From: Chitinophagaceae bacterium
GTDB lineage: Bacteria; Bacteroidota; Bacteroidia; Cytophagales; Cytophagaceae
Length of the DNA: 64,000 nt
Direction: 5' to 3'
NCBI GenBank assembly: GCA_028288365.1
Contig: JAQBNU010000098.1
Location: 28,134 to 92,133 of the forward strand
Part shown: positions 54,179 through 63,463 of the stretch, in pieces
Numbering within the stretch: the stretch's first letter is position 1
How the letters are laid out: each line of letters begins with the position of its first letter
Translations under genes and position numbers: made by a program
Notes under the pieces: model-generated
The model's input: only the letters and a program-made list of their open reading frames with translations
Told to the model about the DNA's origin: nothing
The model's database searches: none

Positions 54179-57100
54179 ATGGATAAGTTCATAAAAGACA
54201 TTGTAGCCTTCTCATTGAAGAATAAATTTTTCATATTCTTCATGACCGCTGTGTTGACGATTTCAGGGATCATCTCTTATATCAATACACCCATTGATGC
54301 ATTTCCGGATGTAACCAATACTCAGATTATTGTCGTTACTGAATGGAACGGAAGAAGTGCGGAAGAAGTAGAGCGTTTTGTGACGGTACCGATAGAAATC
54401 GCCATGAACTCGGTACAACGCAAAGTAAATCTTCGTTCGACGACCATGTTTGGTCTTTCTGTGATCAAGATTATTTTCGAAGACGATGTAGAAGATTTTT
54501 TTGCACGTCAACAGGTAAACAACTTGCTTCAAAACATTTCACTTCCTGAAGGGGTAGAGCCGGATGTGCAGCCACCTTATGGACCTACAGGTGAAGTCTT
54601 TCGTTATACATTGGAAAGTCCGAAACGTAACAGCAGAGAACTCTTAACGTATCAAAACTGGGTAGTTGACCGCCAACTGCGTAGCGTAGCGGGTGTGGCA
54701 GATATCGTTGCTTTCGGTGGACAGGAAAAAATATATGAGATAGCAGTTAATCCTGTACGCATCAAAGAATATGACATCACACCGCTGGAAGTATACCAGG
54801 CTGTGGCACATACCAACATCAACGTAGGTGGTGATGTAATAGAAAAAAATGGTCAGGCGTATGTGGTTAGAGGGATAGGCTTATTGACTTCCATTGCGGA
54901 TATCGAAAACACCATCGTTGATAACGTAGATGGTACACCGATCCTCGTGAAAAATATAGCAGACGTGTATGAATCAAGTGCACCACGTGTAGGACAAGTA
55001 GGGAAGGGCGATAACGACGATGTCGTAGAAGGTATTATTGTGATGCGTAAAGGAGAAAATCCGGGGGAAGTTTTAGCAAGAGTAAAAGATAAAATTGCTT
55101 ACATCAACAATACCGTATTGCCATCGGATATCAAAATGGTTACGTTCTACGATCGTGATAACTTGATGAAGTATTGCACCGCAACCGTTTTACATAACCT
55201 GGCGGAAGGAATTATTTTCGTAACGGTCATTGTGTTTTTATTCATGGCGGATTGGAGAACAACGGTTATTGTTTCTATCATTATTCCACTCGCCTTGTTG
55301 TTTGCATTTATCTGTTTAAGATTAATGGGAATGTCTGCCAATTTACTATCGATGGGGGCGATAGATTTTGGGATCATCATAGACGGCGCCGTTGTCATGG
55401 TGGAAGGAATCTTTGTGACGCTTGATCATCACGCCCACCGCATGGGTATGCAAAGATTTAACCGCATGTCAAAATTGGGTCTGATTAAAAAGACAGGAGC
55501 GGAAATGGGGAAAGCAGTTTTCTTTTCTAAGTTGATCATTGTAACCGCATTGATTCCCATTTTCTCTTTCCAGAAAGTAGAAGGGAAAATGTTTTCTCCT
55601 CTTGCCTATACATTGGGTTTTGCCTTGCTGGGTGCATTACTCTTCACCTTGACACTTGTGCCGGTGTTGGCTTCTATTTTGTTAAGACGAAATGTAAGAG
55701 AAAAATCAAATCCTATTATTCGCTTTTTCGACAGAGCTGTTACAGGTGGATTTGATTGGACCTATTCCAACAAAGCGAAAAGCGTTGTGGTCGCGTTTCT
55801 TATTTTTGTGGTCACCATGCTTTCCACCAAATTTTTGGGATCAGAATTCTTACCTCAGTTGAACGAAGGTGCTTTGTGGGTAACAGCAGAAATGCCAATG
55901 AGCATGTCATTGAATGAATCTACCAAGCTTACCAAAGTGATCAGAAGAGAATTGTCATCTTTTCCAGAAGTACGTGATGTGCTTTCACAAGCAGGAAGAT
56001 CGAATGACGGTACAGATCCGAATGGATTTTATTTTGTACAGTTGCAGGTAGATCTCTTGCCAAAAAATGAATGGAAGAGAAACATTACTCAAGATGAATT
56101 GATCAATCAAATGGATCAGCGATTGAAACAATATCCTGGTGTGTTGTATAATTATTCTCAACCTGTTATTGACAACGTATCCGAAGCGGTTGCCGGTATT
56201 AAAGCAGCGAATGCGATCAAGATATTTGGCAATGACCTGGATGAATTAGATAAACTGGCCAATCAGGTATTGGCGCAGGTAAAAGATATTCAAGGAGTGA
56301 AAGATGTAGGAATTCTAAGAAACATCGGACAACCGGAAATGAGTATCCGTCTGCACGAAGCCACCATGGCGATCAATGGTGTTACCGTTGCCAACGCACA
56401 GGCTGTGGTAGAGACAGCGATTGGCGGAAAGACGGCCACACAAATGTATGAAGGCGAAAAGAAATTTGATATCCGTATTCGTTACAATAAAAATTACCGT
56501 CAAACGGAAGATGACATCAAACGCTTATTAGTTCCGACGAGCAAAGGAACGCTGATACCATTGAGTGAGATTGCGGACATACGCTTGGTTACTGGTCCTG
56601 CTTTTATTTACAGAGACAACAATGAACGATTTATCGGTGTAAAGTTTTCAGTGCGTGAAAGAGATTTGGGAAGTACGATTGCTGAAGCACAAGCGAAAGT
56701 GAAGAAAGCAATTGAACTACCAAAAGGATATACCATGTCATGGACAGGTGAATTTGAAAATCAGGTACGTGCAACGAAACGGTTGGGACAAGTGGTGCCG
56801 ATTAGTATTCTTGCCATTTTCATTATTTTGTTTATCACGTTCAATAATGTAAAAGATGCGGCGTTGGTGTTGGCAAACGTTCCGTTTGCTTTAGTCGGGG
56901 GTATTTTGGCGTTGCATGTTACCCATACTAACTTCGGTATTTCTGCTGGCGTAGGTTTCATTGCCTTGTTCGGAATTTGTGTGCAGAATGGAGTGATCCT
57001 GATTTCTGTATTCAATAAAAACTTGGATGAAGATCATGGTCTCGATGTCGCCATTCGAGAAGGTGTGATATCACGTATCAGACCTGTTGTAATGACAGCT

Positions 57101-57304
57101 ACCATGGCAGCTATTGGTTTGCTACCGGCTGCTACCTCTCACGGTATAGGTTCAGAAACACAAAAGCCTTTGGCCATTGTTGTAATAGGAGGATTGATTA
57201 CGGCGACTATATTTACCTTGTTGATCTTCCCTATAGTGTATGAATTCTTCAACAAGAAAAAAGGGCTGGCACGTCCGGGTTATCGTGAGGAAATAGAACA
57301 TTAA
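54179..57304 (+). CDS. heavy-metal-type RND efflux pump (CzcA/CusA family)
   Basis: A 1041-residue, 12-helix proton-driven transporter. The N-terminal segment NTPIDAFPDVTNTQ and EWNGRSAEEVERFVTVPIE are hallmarks of the metal-exporting HME-RND branch. The TM4 proton-relay motif is Asp396-FGIII-Asp402-GA, typical of divalent-cation (Co/Zn/Cd/Ni) CzcA rather than monovalent CusA. A late segment, FGICVQNGVILISVFN, matches the TM10-11 region. It starts 6 bp after the adaptor gene. The metal specificity is a family inference. Confidence 0.93.
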   Translation: MDKFIKDIVAFSLKNKFFIFFMTAVLTISGIISYINTPIDAFPDVTNTQIIVVTEWNGRSAEEVERFVTVPIEIAMNSVQRKVNLRSTTMFGLSVIKIIFEDDVEDFFARQQVNNLLQNISLPEGVEPDVQPPYGPTGEVFRYTLESPKRNSRELLTYQNWVVDRQLRSVAGVADIVAFGGQEKIYEIAVNPVRIKEYDITPLEVYQAVAHTNINVGGDVIEKNGQAYVVRGIGLLTSIADIENTIVDNVDGTPILVKNIADVYESSAPRVGQVGKGDNDDVVEGIIVMRKGENPGEVLARVKDKIAYINNTVLPSDIKMVTFYDRDNLMKYCTATVLHNLAEGIIFVTVIVFLFMADWRTTVIVSIIIPLALLFAFICLRLMGMSANLLSMGAIDFGIIIDGAVVMVEGIFVTLDHHAHRMGMQRFNRMSKLGLIKKTGAEMGKAVFFSKLIIVTALIPIFSFQKVEGKMFSPLAYTLGFALLGALLFTLTLVPVLASILLRRNVREKSNPIIRFFDRAVTGGFDWTYSNKAKSVVVAFLIFVVTMLSTKFLGSEFLPQLNEGALWVTAEMPMSMSLNESTKLTKVIRRELSSFPEVRDVLSQAGRSNDGTDPNGFYFVQLQVDLLPKNEWKRNITQDELINQMDQRLKQYPGVLYNYSQPVIDNVSEAVAGIKAANAIKIFGNDLDELDKLANQVLAQVKDIQGVKDVGILRNIGQPEMSIRLHEATMAINGVTVANAQAVVETAIGGKTATQMYEGEKKFDIRIRYNKNYRQTEDDIKRLLVPTSKGTLIPLSEIADIRLVTGPAFIYRDNNERFIGVKFSVRERDLGSTIAEAQAKVKKAIELPKGYTMSWTGEFENQVRATKRLGQVVPISILAIFIILFITFNNVKDAALVLANVPFALVGGILALHVTHTNFGISAGVGFIALFGICVQNGVILISVFNKNLDEDHGLDVAIREGVISRIRPVVMTATMAAIGLLPAATSHGIGSETQKPLAIVVIGGLITATIFTLLIFPIVYEFFNKKKGLARPGYREEIEH

Positions 57305-57310
57305 AAAATA

Positions 57311-57332
57311 GTGATCAGTTGTCAGTGATCAG
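57311..57332. repeat. inverted GATCACTGACA motif, left copy
   Basis: GTGATCAGTTGTCAGTGATC is the reverse complement of the motif at 57424-57450 minus five bases. With that copy it brackets the czcA terminator. The motif is also at 49640-49665. Confidence 0.65.
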
Positions 57333-57383
57333 CTAAAAATGAAAAAGGGTTACCATTCAATGGTAACCCTTTTTCATTTTTAG
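57333..57383. terminator. bidirectional terminator, 25-bp perfect arms
   Basis: Arms 57333-57357 and 57359-57383 are exact reverse complements around a single central base. The core GGGTTACCATT/AATGGTAACCC is flanked by A-rich and T-rich runs. It separates convergent czcA-like and M1 aminopeptidase genes and should stop transcription both ways. Confidence 0.9.
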
Positions 57384-57423
57384 TATATGATAGAAATTAA
57401 TAAATACTTTAATTAAGTTAACG

Positions 57424-57450
57424 GATCACTGACAACTGTCCACTGATCAC
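57424..57450. repeat. GATCACTGACAACTGTCCACTGATCAC repeat, right copy
   Basis: This 27-base sequence reads in the same sense as 49640-49665 and is inverted relative to 57311-57332. It lies immediately before the M1 aminopeptidase stop region. The motif is imperfectly palindromic (GATCA at both ends). Its role is unknown. Confidence 0.65.
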
Positions 57451-57456
57451 TCCTTT

Positions 57457-59943
57457 TTATTTCAACGATTCCAATTGAGCTTTCGCTGCTTCACGAATGA
57501 CTTCGTGTTTATTCTTCTCTGAAATTTCTTTCAACACCTGTATCCCATCTTTCTTCTCTTCTGCGGTGACCAATGTTAAGTAAGTGCCGAAGTAACTCAA
57601 CAATTGGTACACGCCTCTGTCTGTCGCTGTGGTGATGGCATTCTTGAACCATTGGTATTTGCTGACATCTATACTTTCTGTAAAGTAAACAGCCAATGGA
57701 ATGATAATGTTCATGTTGTTGTATTTTTCAAACTCCGGCAATCTCGCAATCGCAACAGAATCTTTTTGTGACAACAGCGCAAATAAACTCGCACCTGCTA
57801 CAGAATAAGGTTTGGCATCGATGCTTTTGTCAAATACCGTTTTGTATTTCGCGCCGTCAAGAGAATTTAACAAGAAAATGCAACGTGCCCTGACCAATGC
57901 TTTGGAATCGGTCAATGCAATGGTCTCCATTTCAGAAGCATACTCACTCGGATTTTCAATGAAGAATTTGCTGAACAACGCCAAGCCATTGAAGCGAATA
58001 TCCCAGAACGAATCTTTCAGAATGCTGTGCAACAATTCTCTGTTTTTAGGGTTGTTTTCAAATGGATTTACTCCTTCTGTTCCACCCTGGAAAATATTTT
58101 CAATGGCTTCTAAGCGCGCCAAATAATTTGTAGCTAGACTGTATTGTGCATACCATTCTTCTGTAGGCTTACTGCGCTCTACTGTGCCGAGGATCTGGTA
58201 TTCCGGATCTTCGATGACCAGTTTAGGTTTTGTGGCCAAAGGAATTTTTACTTCTTCATTGGCCTTTGTGATCCAGATGCGTTTGCGCACTTTATTGTCT
58301 TGCACGTCGTAGATGTCAACGTCTAATGGCAATTTATAAATAGGAGTAGTCGATGGATCCTGATCTTGTTTGACTTTTACAATCAGGTTACCTGCTTCAT
58401 AACGGTGACTGATTTTAAGATCGGCATGACCTTTATCTAAGAACCATTGATTGAAGAACCAGTTTAAATCTTCACCTGTTACTTCTTCAAACGCCAAACG
58501 CAAGTTGTGAATTTCAACAGATGTGAATTGGTTTTTCTTTAAGTACACACTCAGTGATTTGAAAAATGCTTCGTCACCTACATAGTTTCGCAACATGTGC
58601 AACACACGTCCACCTTTGTTGTAGCTATGTGCATCGAACATGTCTTCGCGCTCTTTATAATGAAAACGAACAAGATCTACTTGCTTGGTTTGCGCTTCGC
58701 CCAGGTAACCGTCCTGCTCGTCGATGCTGTGGTAGTCGGCTTCGTCTTTTCCGAATTTATGTTCGAGCCATAAGTATTCAGAGTAATTGGCAAACGATTC
58801 GTTGAGTGGAAGGTTAGACCATGACTCGCAGGTTACTAGATCTCCGAACCAATGGTGAAATAATTCATGCGCAACAATGGTTTCCCAATTGTCATCTGCC
58901 AAGGCGCGATCGTCTACCTGCAAGGCTTCCATGAATACACTGGCTGTTGTGTTTTCCATTGCACCGGATACATAGTCGCGTACTACGACCTGGTAATATT
59001 TGTTCCAGGCATAATCGTAATTCAAACGAGTAGAATAAAATTCCAACATTTCCGGTGTGTTACCGAAGATGGCTTTGGCATAAGGTTCGTACGCTTTTTC
59101 TACGTAGTAGTTTACTTCTTTACCTCTCCAGCTGTCTTTTACTTCTGCAAATTCACCGACTACCATCATGAACAAATAAGGAGCATGAGGTTTGGTCATT
59201 TTCCAGTTCACTGTTTTGGTACCGTCTGCATTTTTTTTGCTGTAGATCAATTCCCCGTTAGAGATGATGGTGTATTTATCTTCTGCGGTGATGAACATTT
59301 CTTGTGTACATCTCTCGTTGGGTGCGTCAATGGTAGGGAACCAGCAGGATGCTGCTTCCGTTTCACCTTGTGTCCAGATTTGTTTTGGTTTCTTAGGATC
59401 TTTTCCATCTGCATTGATGAAGTACAATCCTTTGTCTTCCGTGATCGCAGCGCTACCGCCTTTAGGTAATTCATTTGGTTTGGCAGTGTAACGAATCTTT
59501 AATTCGAAAGTATCTTTCTGCGTATAAGTTTTGTCCAGTGTGATGGTCAGTTTTTTCTTATCGTAAGAATACACCAATGTTTTTGCTGAAGGCTTTAGCA
59601 GGCTTACTTCATGTATGTCGAAGCCTTTGGCGTCCAGCACAATTTCTTTCTGATCGTAGAAATAGGGTTTCAGAATTAATTCTGCGGTACCATTCATTTG
59701 TTGTTTTTGCCAGTCAAAAGCAACAGTAAGTTTTGTATGCAACAAGTCGTGCAGTCTGGTATAAGAAGCCTGGTATGGAAGCGTGTCTTTGTCGGTAAGT
59801 ACCTTTTCGTTTTCTACTGTGATGACCGGTTGAGCGCTGTCTGTGGTTTTAGAGGATTCGGATTTTTTACCAAATAAAGTCTGGCATCCGATAAAAGTGC
59901 TGATCAAGCCAAGTGCCAACGCACTGCGAAAGAATGAATTCAT
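57457..59943 (-). CDS. M1 family aminopeptidase lipoprotein
   Basis: An 828-residue zinc metallopeptidase that removes N-terminal amino acids from peptides. The N-terminus MNSFFRSALALGLISTFIGC is a lipoprotein signal (Cys20), so it acts in the periplasm or on the outer membrane, unlike cytoplasmic PepN. A beta-sandwich domain comes first. The substrate-binding GAMEN is in VSGAMENTT. The zinc site is His359-Glu360-x-x-His363 with Glu382 in LPLNESFANYSEYLW. A C-terminal helical HEAT-like region (~600-828) completes the fold. It is transcribed alone and convergent with the efflux operon. Confidence 0.94.
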   Translation of the reverse strand: MNSFFRSALALGLISTFIGCQTLFGKKSESSKTTDSAQPVITVENEKVLTDKDTLPYQASYTRLHDLLHTKLTVAFDWQKQQMNGTAELILKPYFYDQKEIVLDAKGFDIHEVSLLKPSAKTLVYSYDKKKLTITLDKTYTQKDTFELKIRYTAKPNELPKGGSAAITEDKGLYFINADGKDPKKPKQIWTQGETEAASCWFPTIDAPNERCTQEMFITAEDKYTIISNGELIYSKKNADGTKTVNWKMTKPHAPYLFMMVVGEFAEVKDSWRGKEVNYYVEKAYEPYAKAIFGNTPEMLEFYSTRLNYDYAWNKYYQVVVRDYVSGAMENTTASVFMEALQVDDRALADDNWETIVAHELFHHWFGDLVTCESWSNLPLNESFANYSEYLWLEHKFGKDEADYHSIDEQDGYLGEAQTKQVDLVRFHYKEREDMFDAHSYNKGGRVLHMLRNYVGDEAFFKSLSVYLKKNQFTSVEIHNLRLAFEEVTGEDLNWFFNQWFLDKGHADLKISHRYEAGNLIVKVKQDQDPSTTPIYKLPLDVDIYDVQDNKVRKRIWITKANEEVKIPLATKPKLVIEDPEYQILGTVERSKPTEEWYAQYSLATNYLARLEAIENIFQGGTEGVNPFENNPKNRELLHSILKDSFWDIRFNGLALFSKFFIENPSEYASEMETIALTDSKALVRARCIFLLNSLDGAKYKTVFDKSIDAKPYSVAGASLFALLSQKDSVAIARLPEFEKYNNMNIIIPLAVYFTESIDVSKYQWFKNAITTATDRGVYQLLSYFGTYLTLVTAEEKKDGIQVLKEISEKNKHEVIREAAKAQLESLK

Positions 59944-60095
59944 AAGTATGGGATAACAATGATAGATGAAGTAAACGTATTAGATATACCTTAATTGTCC
60001 CAATTTATGACTTTAAAGAGGAAAGTGAAGGGATTTGGTGGGTAAATTTGCTGAATTTACCTGTCTTGAATCTTCTCAAAAACCAGAGAACCTGT

Positions 60096-60103
60096 TATAT
60101 TTG
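60096..60103 (+). promoter_or_regulatory. possible -7 element for pyrH-frr
   Basis: TATATTTG matches TAnnTTTG. Transcription from near 60110 would start inside the longer reading frame that begins at 60048. This supports the ATG at 60123 as the true pyrH start. A TTG at 60066-60068 is spaced a little too far to be a normal -33 box. Confidence 0.4.
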
Positions 60104-60122
60104 TCGGATCAATTTGCTAGAG

Positions 60123-60836
60123 ATGATGAAGTACAAGAGAATTCTATTGAAATTAAGTGGTGAAGCTTTGATGGGTAGTAAGGGGTATGGTATTGATACC
60201 GAAGTTCTTAACAACTATGCTAAAGAGGTGAAAAAGGTCATCGAAGCAGGAGTAGAAGTTGCCATAGTCATCGGCGGTGGTAACATTTACAGAGGTATAG
60301 AGGCCGCCGCTACAGGAATAGATCGCGTACAAGGTGATCACATGGGCATGCTCGCTACGGTAATTAACAGCATGGCTTTACAAAGTGCACTGGAAAATAT
60401 AGATGTAGATACACGTCTTTTATCAGGTATCAGAATGGAACAGGTTTGCGAACCCTTCATTCGTCGTCGTGCCGTGCGTCACTTGGAAAAAGGTCGTGTG
60501 GTAATTTTAGGAGCCGGTACCGGTAACCCTTATTTCACAACAGATACAGCAGCAAGTTTGAGAGCCATAGAAATCGAAGCAGATGTGGTGTTGAAAGGAA
60601 CACGTGTAGACGGCATCTACACAGCCGATCCGGAAAAAGATCCGACAGCTACACGTTTTGCAAAAGTAAACTTCGACGAAGTCTACGAAAAAGGATTGCA
60701 GATCATGGACATGACCGCATTCACCTTGTGCAAAGAAAATTCATTGCCGATCATTGTGTTTGACATGAACAAAGAAGGCAACTTATTGAAAGTCCTTAAA
60801 GGCGAAGACGTAGGAACATTGGTAACAGTTAATTAA
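60123..60836 (+). CDS. pyrH: uridylate kinase (UMP kinase)
   Basis: Phosphorylates UMP to UDP in pyrimidine nucleotide synthesis (cytoplasm). It has 237 residues from ATG 60123; ATG 60126 is equally possible. Motifs: [65 protein letters not shown] and [15 protein letters not shown]. The frame continues to 60048, but the extra residues ([13 protein letters not shown]...) are unlike the family and overlie the promoter. frr follows after 9 bp, the usual bacterial pairing. Confidence 0.96.
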   Translation: MMKYKRILLKLSGEALMGSKGYGIDTEVLNNYAKEVKKVIEAGVEVAIVIGGGNIYRGIEAAATGIDRVQGDHMGMLATVINSMALQSALENIDVDTRLLSGIRMEQVCEPFIRRRAVRHLEKGRVVILGAGTGNPYFTTDTAASLRAIEIEADVVLKGTRVDGIYTADPEKDPTATRFAKVNFDEVYEKGLQIMDMTAFTLCKENSLPIIVFDMNKEGNLLKVLKGEDVGTLVTVN

Positions 60837-60845
60837 TTAGATTTC

Positions 60846-61406
60846 ATGGAAGAGATTCAGTTATACTTAGACGAGGCAAAAGAGGACATGGAAAAAGCCT
60901 TGAAGCACATCGATAATGAATTGACAAAAATTCGTGCTGGTAAAGCAATGCCTAACATGGTGGAGAGCGTAATGGTAGATTACTACGGCACACCAACTGC
61001 CATCAGTCAGGTAGCCTCTGTGAACACGCCCGATGCACGTACGTTGGCGATCAAGCCCTGGGAAAAAGCAATGGTTGCAGTAATTGACAAAGCCATCAGA
61101 GAAAGTAACCTGGGATTCAATCCTCAAAACGATGGAGAGATTGTACGCATCAACGTTCCTCCATTGACAGAAGAACGTCGTAAAGTATTGGTGAAACAGG
61201 CAAAGTCTGAAGGTGAAGAAGGCAAAGTGCGAGTGCGTTCCATCAGAAAAGAAACCAATGAATCACTTAGAAAGTTATTGAAAGACGGAGCTTCTGAAGA
61301 TGCGGTAAAGACTGCAGAAGACAAAGTACAAGTGCTAACCGATAGCTACATTCTAAAAGTAGATTCTTTGATCGCGAAAAAAGAAAATGAATTGTTGACG
61401 GTATAA
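60846..61406 (+). CDS. frr: ribosome recycling factor
   Basis: Splits post-termination ribosomes together with EF-G. The 186 residues are standard. The three-helix-bundle and beta-domain motifs are present: LTKIRAGKAMPNMVESVMVDYYGT, INVPPLTEERRKVLVKQAK, VRVRSIRKETNESL and a final helix LTDSYILKVDSLIAKKENELL. It shares the pyrH transcript (9-bp gap) and is followed by a terminator. Confidence 0.98.
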   Translation: MEEIQLYLDEAKEDMEKALKHIDNELTKIRAGKAMPNMVESVMVDYYGTPTAISQVASVNTPDARTLAIKPWEKAMVAVIDKAIRESNLGFNPQNDGEIVRINVPPLTEERRKVLVKQAKSEGEEGKVRVRSIRKETNESLRKLLKDGASEDAVKTAEDKVQVLTDSYILKVDSLIAKKENELLTV

Positions 61407-61432
61407 TTTATCTCAACGATTAACAAATAATG

Positions 61433-61456
61433 AAAAGGGCTTCGGCCCTTTTTTTA
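61433..61456 (+). terminator. pyrH-frr terminator
   Basis: AAAAGGGC-TTCG-GCCCTTTT followed by TTTT. This is a compact hairpin with a stable UUCG-type tetraloop and a T-tract, 26 bp after the frr stop. Confidence 0.92.
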
Positions 61457-61503
61457 TTGTAGTGAGTTTAGTCTCCTTGTGTCTCTAAACGAGGATGGTG
61501 TCT

Positions 61504-61532
61504 CCGCAGGGTCTCTCGCAGAGGACCCTGCG
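61504..61532. repeat. 29-bp hairpin flanking the RAYT, left copy
   Basis: This 29-base segment (CCGCAGGGTCTCTCGC...CCCTGCG) is the exact reverse complement of 62167-62195. Each copy is also self-complementary at its ends (GCAGGGTC/GACCCTGC). Together they bracket the transposase gene. Confidence 0.88.
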
Positions 61533-61557
61533 TGATGGTTTCACCTCGAAAATTAAC

Positions 61558-62115
61558 TTAAACTAAATCTATGTAGTGCTTCAAAAATGGAAATGAAAAA
61601 TCAGTCATTTCATAATATCGAACACTACTCCATGGATAAGAAATATAACCTTTGCTCAGTTGCCACTTACCTTTTACCGGATTATCATGCATATAACTTA
61701 ATTTTTGTTCTGCAAACTTTCTTGTATAAATAGGTTTGGCATCAAAGCTTCTAATAAATACGTCATGCTTCTGACCTTTCGACCGATCTGTAGTATTAAC
61801 ATGCTGGTTGAGTTTTGAACGTAATACTGGGTTTTGTACTGATAATCTTTTTACTATTTCATAACTGATAAACCGCTTCATATTTCCAATGCATTTGTTG
61901 ATGTTACCTTTTTCTGGAATATAGATAAGCAGATGAACATGATTAGGCATAATTACAAATCCGGATATACGATAACCCAAGTCGGAGCAAATTTTAAATT
62001 GATTGAGTATGAAATCGTATGAATTGGTTTGTTCAATTAGGTCTAACCAATCAATACATGTAAAGGTCACGAAGTAAAGGATAGATGTTTCCTCTTGTGT
62101 TCTTCTTACAGTCAT
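61558..62115 (-). CDS. REP-associated tyrosine transposase (RAYT) / Y1 transposase
   Basis: A 185-residue single-strand transposase of the RAYT type. The HUH site is ISGFVIMPNHVHLLIYIP (residues ~52-69). The catalytic Tyr is in QKLSYMHDNPVKGKW, and the C-terminal YPWSSVRYYEM is a RAYT signature. The basic region includes RSKGQKHDVFIRSFD. The gene is complete. It is flanked at 26 bp and 52 bp by perfect inverted 29-bp hairpins (61504-61532 and 62167-62195), and upstream by GTCCCTACGGGAC-type REPs. Proteins of this type mobilise or maintain REP sequences and are often domesticated. Confidence 0.93.
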   Translation of the reverse strand: MTVRRTQEETSILYFVTFTCIDWLDLIEQTNSYDFILNQFKICSDLGYRISGFVIMPNHVHLLIYIPEKGNINKCIGNMKRFISYEIVKRLSVQNPVLRSKLNQHVNTTDRSKGQKHDVFIRSFDAKPIYTRKFAEQKLSYMHDNPVKGKWQLSKGYISYPWSSVRYYEMTDFSFPFLKHYIDLV

Positions 62116-62166
62116 AAAAAATAGTGATTAAAAAAATGAAAGATAGAATCTTTTCAACATTCAAGG

Positions 62167-62195
62167 CGCAGGGTCCTCTGCGAGAGACCCTGCGG
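62167..62195. repeat. 29-bp hairpin flanking the RAYT, right copy
   Basis: Exact inverted copy of 61504-61532, placed upstream of the transposase gene. The distance between outer edges is 692 bp, the size of a minimal one-gene element. Confidence 0.88.
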
Positions 62196-62200
62196 GGACA

Positions 62201-62275
62201 GATGTCGTCCCTACGGGACTTATGTGTGCTGTGCATAATGTGCTACAGAGATGTTGTCCCTGACGGGACTGAAAG
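62201..62275. repeat. REP units shared with the first transposase locus
   Basis: 62201-62220 (GATGTCGTCCCTACGGGACT) matches 39878-39897 with one base inserted or changed. 62242-62275 matches 39918-39951 at 31 of 34 positions, including TCCCTGACGGGACTGAAAG. Both carry a GTCCC...GGGAC palindrome. They lie between the RAYT and nadD. Confidence 0.85.
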
Positions 62276-62316
62276 CATTTGTGGAATGATATTCTTCCGA
62301 TTTTTCATTCAAAAAA

Positions 62317-62889
62317 TTACTCAAACAATTTCTTATCCCGAATATAATCCGCTACGGCATCAGGTACCATGTACTGCACCGACTTTCCTTCTTTGATCAT
62401 CTGGCGAATAAAAGTGGCAGAGATATCTAAGAGCGGAGCTTCGGCGATGGTGACCGAAGGATGTGTAAATAATTCGTGCACTTCATCTCCGGGTCTACGG
62501 TAGACGAGGAGTTTGAAGTGACTTAAAATTTGTGTGTAGTTTTTCCATTTGTTGAACTGAACTAAATTATCGCTTCCGATGATCAGTGCAAAAGTATGTT
62601 CGGGATGTTTGTCTTGCAGGTAGGTGAGGGTATCAATCGTATAGCTTGGTTTGGGCATGTGAAATTCCACGTCGCTTACTCTGAGCTTGGGATGGTGTTC
62701 AATCGCGAGTCGTACCATGTCGTAGCGATCGAACTCGTGTAGCAGACTGTTGTTTTTCTTGAAAGGATTTTGTGGACTGACGATAAACCAAACCTGATCC
62801 ACGCCGGCATTTTCTGCCATGATATTGGCAATGATAAGGTGTCCCGTATGAATGGGATTGAAAGAGCCAAAGAACAGCCCTATTTTCAT
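62317..62889 (-). CDS. nadD: nicotinate-nucleotide adenylyltransferase
   Basis: Adenylates nicotinate mononucleotide to deamido-NAD in NAD synthesis (cytoplasm). The 190 residues are typical. The nucleotidyltransferase motifs are GLFFGSFNPIHTGHLIIAN (the HxGH site), VSPQNPFK, ALIIGSDNLVQFNKWKN and ISATFIRQMIKEG (the SxxxR motif). It is the last gene of a four-gene minus-strand run, starting 3 bp after gmk. Confidence 0.96.
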   Translation of the reverse strand: MKIGLFFGSFNPIHTGHLIIANIMAENAGVDQVWFIVSPQNPFKKNNSLLHEFDRYDMVRLAIEHHPKLRVSDVEFHMPKPSYTIDTLTYLQDKHPEHTFALIIGSDNLVQFNKWKNYTQILSHFKLLVYRRPGDEVHELFTHPSVTIAEAPLLDISATFIRQMIKEGKSVQYMVPDAVADYIRDKKLFE

Positions 62890-62892
62890 CGC

Positions 62893-63462
62893 TTAACTGT
62901 TAATGAATTTACTGACGAGTTGCTCTGCTTCTGCGAGCGCAGTATCTAAATTTTCATTGAGCAATACATAATCAAACTGATCCTGAAAACTCATTTCAAA
63001 TTTCATTTTAAAAACACGCGCCGATAATTTTTCTTCGCTTTCTGTACCTCTCTCGCGAAGCCTTCTTTCGAGTTCTTCTATGGATGGTACTTTTACAAAT
63101 ATAGACAAGGCTTTGTCGCCGTATGCTTTCTTCAGATTGACACCGCCTTTGACGTCCACATCAAAGATGACGTTTTTTCCTTCTGCCCATACGCGTTCGA
63201 TCTCAGATTTGAGTGTACCGTAAAATCCTCCTGGGTAAACTTCTTCCCATTCGGCAAAAGCGTGTTCGTCTATTTTGTGTTTAAAATCTTCGGGAGTGAG
63301 AAAGTAATAATCTTTGCCGTTTTCTTCGTTTCGGCCGCGTCGATCGCGGGTGCAGGCAGAGATGGAAAAACCTAAATTGGGAAATTTAGAAATCAGGTGT
63401 TTAACAATGGTCGTTTTACCTGAACCAGATGGAGCAGAAAATATGATTAATTTACCGCTCAT
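62893..63462 (-). CDS. gmk: guanylate kinase
   Basis: Phosphorylates GMP to GDP. The 189 residues match the family. The P-loop is [16 protein letters not shown] near residues 8-23. The GMP-binding region includes STRDRR-like [21 protein letters not shown] and [12 protein letters not shown], and [10 protein letters not shown] is the Walker B-like part. It starts 1 bp after the anti-sigma gene stop, so gmk is probably expressed from the sigma-factor operon promoter. Confidence 0.96.
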   Translation of the reverse strand: MSGKLIIFSAPSGSGKTTIVKHLISKFPNLGFSISACTRDRRGRNEENGKDYYFLTPEDFKHKIDEHAFAEWEEVYPGGFYGTLKSEIERVWAEGKNVIFDVDVKGGVNLKKAYGDKALSIFVKVPSIEELERRLRERGTESEEKLSARVFKMKFEMSFQDQFDYVLLNENLDTALAEAEQLVSKFINS

Positions 63463-63463
63463 G

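Noticed and set aside
58867..59469. 200-residue plus-strand frame inside the M1 aminopeptidase gene
   Set aside because: It is antisense to the catalytic domain; Cys- and Phe-rich translation typical of shadow frames.
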